Positions 5,070 through 7,514 of a DNA stretch of 7,514 nt are shown here, piece after piece. The position numbers and the translations under genes are program-made. The notes under the pieces were generated by a model. It ran no database searches. It had not been told where the DNA came from and saw nothing but the letters and a program-made list of their open reading frames with translations. Source of the DNA: JBKDZR01 sp047971485 (lineage in GTDB: Bacteria > Pseudomonadota > Alphaproteobacteria > Rhodobacterales > Rhodobacteraceae); contig JBKDZR010000142.1 of the NCBI GenBank assembly GCA_047971485.1, positions 1 through 7,514 on the forward strand. Reading direction: 5' to 3'. Position 1 is the stretch's first letter. The number at the start of each line of letters is the position of its first letter.

Positions 5070-6559
5070 GCGAACTGAGCAAACTGACCATCGCCGCCGC
5101 CCGCGATAAACTGCGTGCCCGCGACATCAGCGCGACGGAACTGACCGAGGCCTGTCTGACGGCGGTCGAGGGGGCGGGCGCGTTGAACGCCTTCGTGCAC
5201 CATACCCCGGATATCGCCCGCCAGCAGGCTGCGCAGGCCGATGCGCGGCTGGCTGCCGGGGATGCCCCGGACATGTGCGGCATTCCCCTGGGCATCAAGG
5301 ATCTGTTCTGCACCAAGGGTGTGCCCAGTCAGTCGGCCTCACGCATCCTGGAGGGGTTCAAGCCGGGGTATGAATCCACCGTGACGCAAAAGCTGTTCGA
5401 TGCCGGCGCGATCATGCTGGGCAAGCTGAACATGGATGAATTCGCCATGGGCTCGTCCAATGAGACCTCGGTTTATGGCAATGCGATCAATCCCTGGCGG
5501 CGCCAGGGCAGCACGGCGGCGATCACACCGGGGGGGTCCTCGGGGGGCTCGGCGGCGGCGGTGGCGGCTGATCTGTGCCTGGGCGCGACGGGCACCGATA
5601 CCGGCGGCTCGATCCGTCAGCCGGCGGCCTTCACCGGCACCGTGGGCATCAAGCCGACCTATGGGCGGTGTTCGCGCTGGGGGATCGTGTCCTATGCGTC
5701 CTCGCTGGATCAGGCCGGCCCGATGACCAAGACGGTGCGCGACGCGGCGATCATGTTGCAGGCCATGGCCGGGCATGATCCGAAGGATTCGACCTCGGCC
5801 GAGCTGGCTGTGCCAGATTTCGAGGCGGCGCTGAGCGGCGATATTCGCGGCCGCAAGATTGGCATCCCGCGGGAATACCGGGTGGATGGCCTGCCCGCCG
5901 AGATTGCCAAACTGTGGGATGATGGGGCGGCCATGCTGCGTGATGCCGGGGCCGAGATCGTCGATATCTCGCTGCCGCACACGAAATACGCCCTGCCGGC
6001 CTATTACGTGATTGCACCGGCTGAGGCCTCATCCAATCTGGCGCGCTATGATGGGGTGCGCTTTGGGCACCGGGCGACGCTGGCCCAGGGCGATGGCATC
6101 ACCGAGATGTACGAGAAAACCCGCGCCGAGGGCTTTGGCCATGAGGTGCAGCGCCGAATCATGGTGGGCACCTATGTGCTGTCGGCAGGCTTCTATGACG
6201 CCTATTACAATCGCGCGCGCAAGGTGCGGACCCTGATCAAGCGCGATTTCGAACAGGTCTTTGCCGATGGTGTCGATGCGATCCTGACCCCGGCCACGCC
6301 CTCGGCCGCCTTCGGGCTGGGCGAGATGAGCAATGCCGATCCGGTGCAGATGTATCTCAACGATGTGTTTACCGTCACCGTCAACCTGGCCGGCCTGCCC
6401 GGCGTAGCGCTGCCGGCGGGTCTGGATGCCCAGGGTCTGCCCCTGGGGCTGCAACTGATTGGTCAGCCCTGGAAAGAGGCGGATCTGCTGGCCCAGGCCG
6501 AGGTTCTGGAACGGGCGATCGGGTTCTCAGCCAGGCCGGATCAGTGGTGGGCGGCTTGA
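5066..6559 (+). CDS. gatA: Aspartyl/glutamyl-tRNA(Asn/Gln) amidotransferase subunit A
   Basis: A 497-residue amidase-signature enzyme, full length for the family. It hydrolyses glutamine and passes the ammonia through the complex to GatB for transamidation of misacylated tRNA. The Ser-cisSer-Lys triad is intact: Lys78 in GIPLGIKD, Ser158 in TPGGSSGGS and nucleophile Ser182 in GTDTGGSIRQP. The spacing of 24 between the two serines agrees with the family. Other hallmarks are NMDEFAMGSSNE, KPTYGRCSRWG and, near the C-terminus, LNDVFTVTVNLAGLPGVALP. The start overlaps the gatC stop by four bases. The catalytic loop is encoded by two G runs (seven at 5530-5536, six at 5542-5547), yet the frame is open throughout. 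gatB does not follow; a cell wall amidase does. Confidence 0.98.
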   Translation: MSELSKLTIAAARDKLRARDISATELTEACLTAVEGAGALNAFVHHTPDIARQQAAQADARLAAGDAPDMCGIPLGIKDLFCTKGVPSQSASRILEGFKPGYESTVTQKLFDAGAIMLGKLNMDEFAMGSSNETSVYGNAINPWRRQGSTAAITPGGSSGGSAAAVAADLCLGATGTDTGGSIRQPAAFTGTVGIKPTYGRCSRWGIVSYASSLDQAGPMTKTVRDAAIMLQAMAGHDPKDSTSAELAVPDFEAALSGDIRGRKIGIPREYRVDGLPAEIAKLWDDGAAMLRDAGAEIVDISLPHTKYALPAYYVIAPAEASSNLARYDGVRFGHRATLAQGDGITEMYEKTRAEGFGHEVQRRIMVGTYVLSAGFYDAYYNRARKVRTLIKRDFEQVFADGVDAILTPATPSAAFGLGEMSNADPVQMYLNDVFTVTVNLAGLPGVALPAGLDAQGLPLGLQLIGQPWKEADLLAQAEVLERAIGFSARPDQWWAA

Positions 6560-6583
6560 TCCTGCCCTGAGGGGAAGGGGCGG

Positions 6584-7273
6584 ATGAGCGCCGTGCCGAC
6601 AGCGATACGACCAGGCGCCCTGTGGCATCCTTCGCCCAATTTCGGGCCGCGGCGGGATGGCGGGGTGCTTGGGCTTGTGGTTCTGCATTATACCGCCATG
6701 TCCAGCGCCGAGGCCGCGCTGGACCGCCTGTGTGATCCCGAGGCCGAGGTCTCGGCCCATTACCTGATCGGCCGCGATGGTCGCCTGTGGCAGATGGTGG
6801 TCGAGGATCGCCGGGCCTGGCATGCCGGGGCAGGGGGCTGGGCGGGGCAGGGCGATGTCAATTCCCGCTCTATCGGGATCGAGATCGACAATGACGGAAC
6901 CGCGCCCTTTTCCGAACCGGCCATGGTCCGGCTTGAGGGGCTGCTGGCGGCGATCCTGACCGATCATGGTTTGTCGCCTGATGCGGTGATCGGCCATTCC
7001 GACATGGCGCCGGGGCGCAAATGCGATCCGGGGCGGCACTTCGACTGGCGGCGCCTGGCCCGGCAGGGGTTGGCGCGCCCGTGCCCGGCAGGGCAGGAGG
7101 CGCCCCCTGATTGCCGGCGATTCGATGATCTTCTGGCGGAGGCAGGCTATCCCCCTGCCTCCCATGCGGATCTTCTTGAGGCCCTCCGCGCCCGTTTCCG
7201 GCCCGAGGCGCATGGTCCGCTGGATGGGCGCGACATGGCCCTTGCCTCGGGACTGTTGCGCAACAGCGATTGA
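6584..7273 (+). CDS. AmpD/AmiD-like N-acetylmuramoyl-L-alanine amidase
   Basis: A 229-residue zinc amidase (Amidase_2 family) that cleaves the bond between N-acetylmuramic acid and L-alanine in peptidoglycan or anhydro-muropeptides. Zinc ligands are His35 (VLHYTAM), His138 (IGHSDMAPG) and Asp148 (KCDPG). Glu100 (GIEID) and Lys146 match AmpD catalytic Glu116 and Lys162 in spacing. After the catalytic domain (about 1-160) comes a tail (about 173-225: FDDLLAEAGYP, LLEALRARFRPEA, GPLDGRDMALASGLL) resembling a degenerate peptidoglycan-binding domain, as in AmiD. No signal peptide or lipobox is visible, so it may act in the cytosol on recycled muropeptides, as AmpD does. The ATG at 6584 has a purine-rich GAGGGGAAGGGG upstream. 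It begins 24 bases after gatA with no terminator between, so co-transcription is likely. Confidence 0.92.
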   Translation: MSAVPTAIRPGALWHPSPNFGPRRDGGVLGLVVLHYTAMSSAEAALDRLCDPEAEVSAHYLIGRDGRLWQMVVEDRRAWHAGAGGWAGQGDVNSRSIGIEIDNDGTAPFSEPAMVRLEGLLAAILTDHGLSPDAVIGHSDMAPGRKCDPGRHFDWRRLARQGLARPCPAGQEAPPDCRRFDDLLAEAGYPPASHADLLEALRARFRPEAHGPLDGRDMALASGLLRNSD

Positions 7274-7298
7274 CCAGGGCGCAGCAAGCGCCTAGACC
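7270..7298 (+). promoter_or_regulatory. Candidate rnpB promoter overlapping the amidase stop codon
   Basis: TTGACC (7270-7275), an exact 17-base spacer and TAGACC (7293-7298) form a good -35 and a partial -10 for the housekeeping sigma factor. The TGA within the -35 is the amidase stop codon. A start near 7305 agrees with where the RNase P RNA fold should begin. The spacer holds a short inverted repeat, GGCGC (7278-7282) and GCGCC (7288-7292), without a T-tract, which could also act as a weak amidase terminator. Confidence 0.5.
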
Positions 7299-7304
7299 CG
7301 CCAG

Positions 7305-7514
7305 CGCGCGGATGGCCGGATGATCGCGGGTGCAAACCCGAGGAAAGTCCGGACTCCATGAAGCAACGGTGCCGGGTAACGCCCGGCCGGGGTAACCCGA
7401 GGGAAAGCGCCACAGAGAACAGACCGCCAGCGGACAGGTCGGCCCAGCCGAAACCGCCGCGGGCAAGGGTGAAACGGTGGGGTAAGGGCCCACCGCGGGC
7501 CGGGCAACCGGACC
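7305..7514 (+). ncRNA. rnpB: RNase P RNA, class A (3' part cut by window edge)
   Basis: The catalytic RNA of RNase P removes 5' leaders from pre-tRNAs. Recognition rests on the conserved block GAGGAAAGTCCGGACTCC (7340-7357), the ACAGAGAACAGACCGCC segment (7412-7428), and GGGTGAAACGGTGGGGTAAG (7467-7486), all in the right order and spacing. Visible helices include a short P3-like hairpin CGGGT-GCAA-ACCCG (7327-7340), GCCGGG/CCCGGC (7371-7387) and CGGG-GTAA-CCCG (7388-7399); two have GNRA loops. The short P3 is typical of alphaproteobacteria. The 5' end is estimated from the upstream promoter and from the room needed for P1 and P2, and may be off by about ten bases. The RNA is usually near 400 bases, so about half, including the universally conserved 3' region and the 3' strand of P1, lies outside. 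Confidence 0.93.

Noticed and set aside
5339..5980. Minus-strand frame of 213 residues inside gatA
   Set aside because: His/Arg-rich antisense shadow of a fully intact GatA.
6870..7493. Minus-strand frames over the amidase 3' end and the RNase P RNA
   Set aside because: They run across a structured RNA gene and a supported coding region; composition is Pro/Arg/Ala-rich with no domain.
1..7514. CRISPR arrays, tRNA genes, insertion sequences, attachment sites, integrases
   Set aside because: I looked for regularly spaced repeats, tRNA-like cloverleaf signatures, transposase motifs and flanking inverted or target-site repeats, and saw none.

Overview
The window looks like ordinary core chromosome from a GC-rich alphaproteobacterium, most likely of the Rhodobacteraceae (Rhodobacter/Paracoccus/Roseobacter type). 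This rests on strong G/C preference at third codon positions, the protein sequence style, a compact class A RNase P RNA with a short GNRA-capped P3 hairpin, and amidotransferase genes for indirect tRNA charging. Nothing marks a mobile element, prophage, CRISPR array or recent transfer. No stretch longer than about 150 bases lacks a gene.

Region 1 (1-1850, minus strand) is a compact operon read right to left. It holds a 33-residue single-span membrane microprotein (1749-1850), an XpaC-family membrane protein (865-1752) and a TelA/KlaA-family 'toxic anion resistance' protein (861 to beyond the left edge). The microprotein stop and the xpaC start overlap (ATGATG), and three bases separate xpaC from telA. 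Just upstream on the same strand is an RsuA/RluB-type pseudouridine synthase (1912-2700). The tRNA adenosine deaminase tadA (2776-3231, plus) is divergent from it, so two RNA-modification genes share a 75-base gap.

Region 2 (3226-4633) has a UPF0173-type metallo-beta-lactamase-fold hydrolase on the minus strand, whose stop abuts and overlaps the end of tadA. Divergent from it, across 64 bases, is a seven-span ceramidase/CREST-type membrane hydrolase. An 8-base direct repeat with a 10-base period lies directly before the start codon of the UPF0173 gene.

Region 3 (4634-7273, plus) has a 148-base spacer with inverted repeats, then gatC and gatA (ATGA overlap; two of the three GatCAB subunits, gatB not adjacent), then an AmpD-like N-acetylmuramoyl-L-alanine amidase 24 bases downstream.

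Region 4 (about 7305-7514) is the 5' half of rnpB, cut by the window edge. Its likely promoter overlaps the amidase stop codon. Three of the loci act on tRNA (tadA wobble deamination, gatCA transamidation, rnpB 5' processing) and one on rRNA (rluB).

No clearly new multi-gene system is visible. The least understood part, and the best candidate for new biology, is the microprotein-XpaC-TelA operon.
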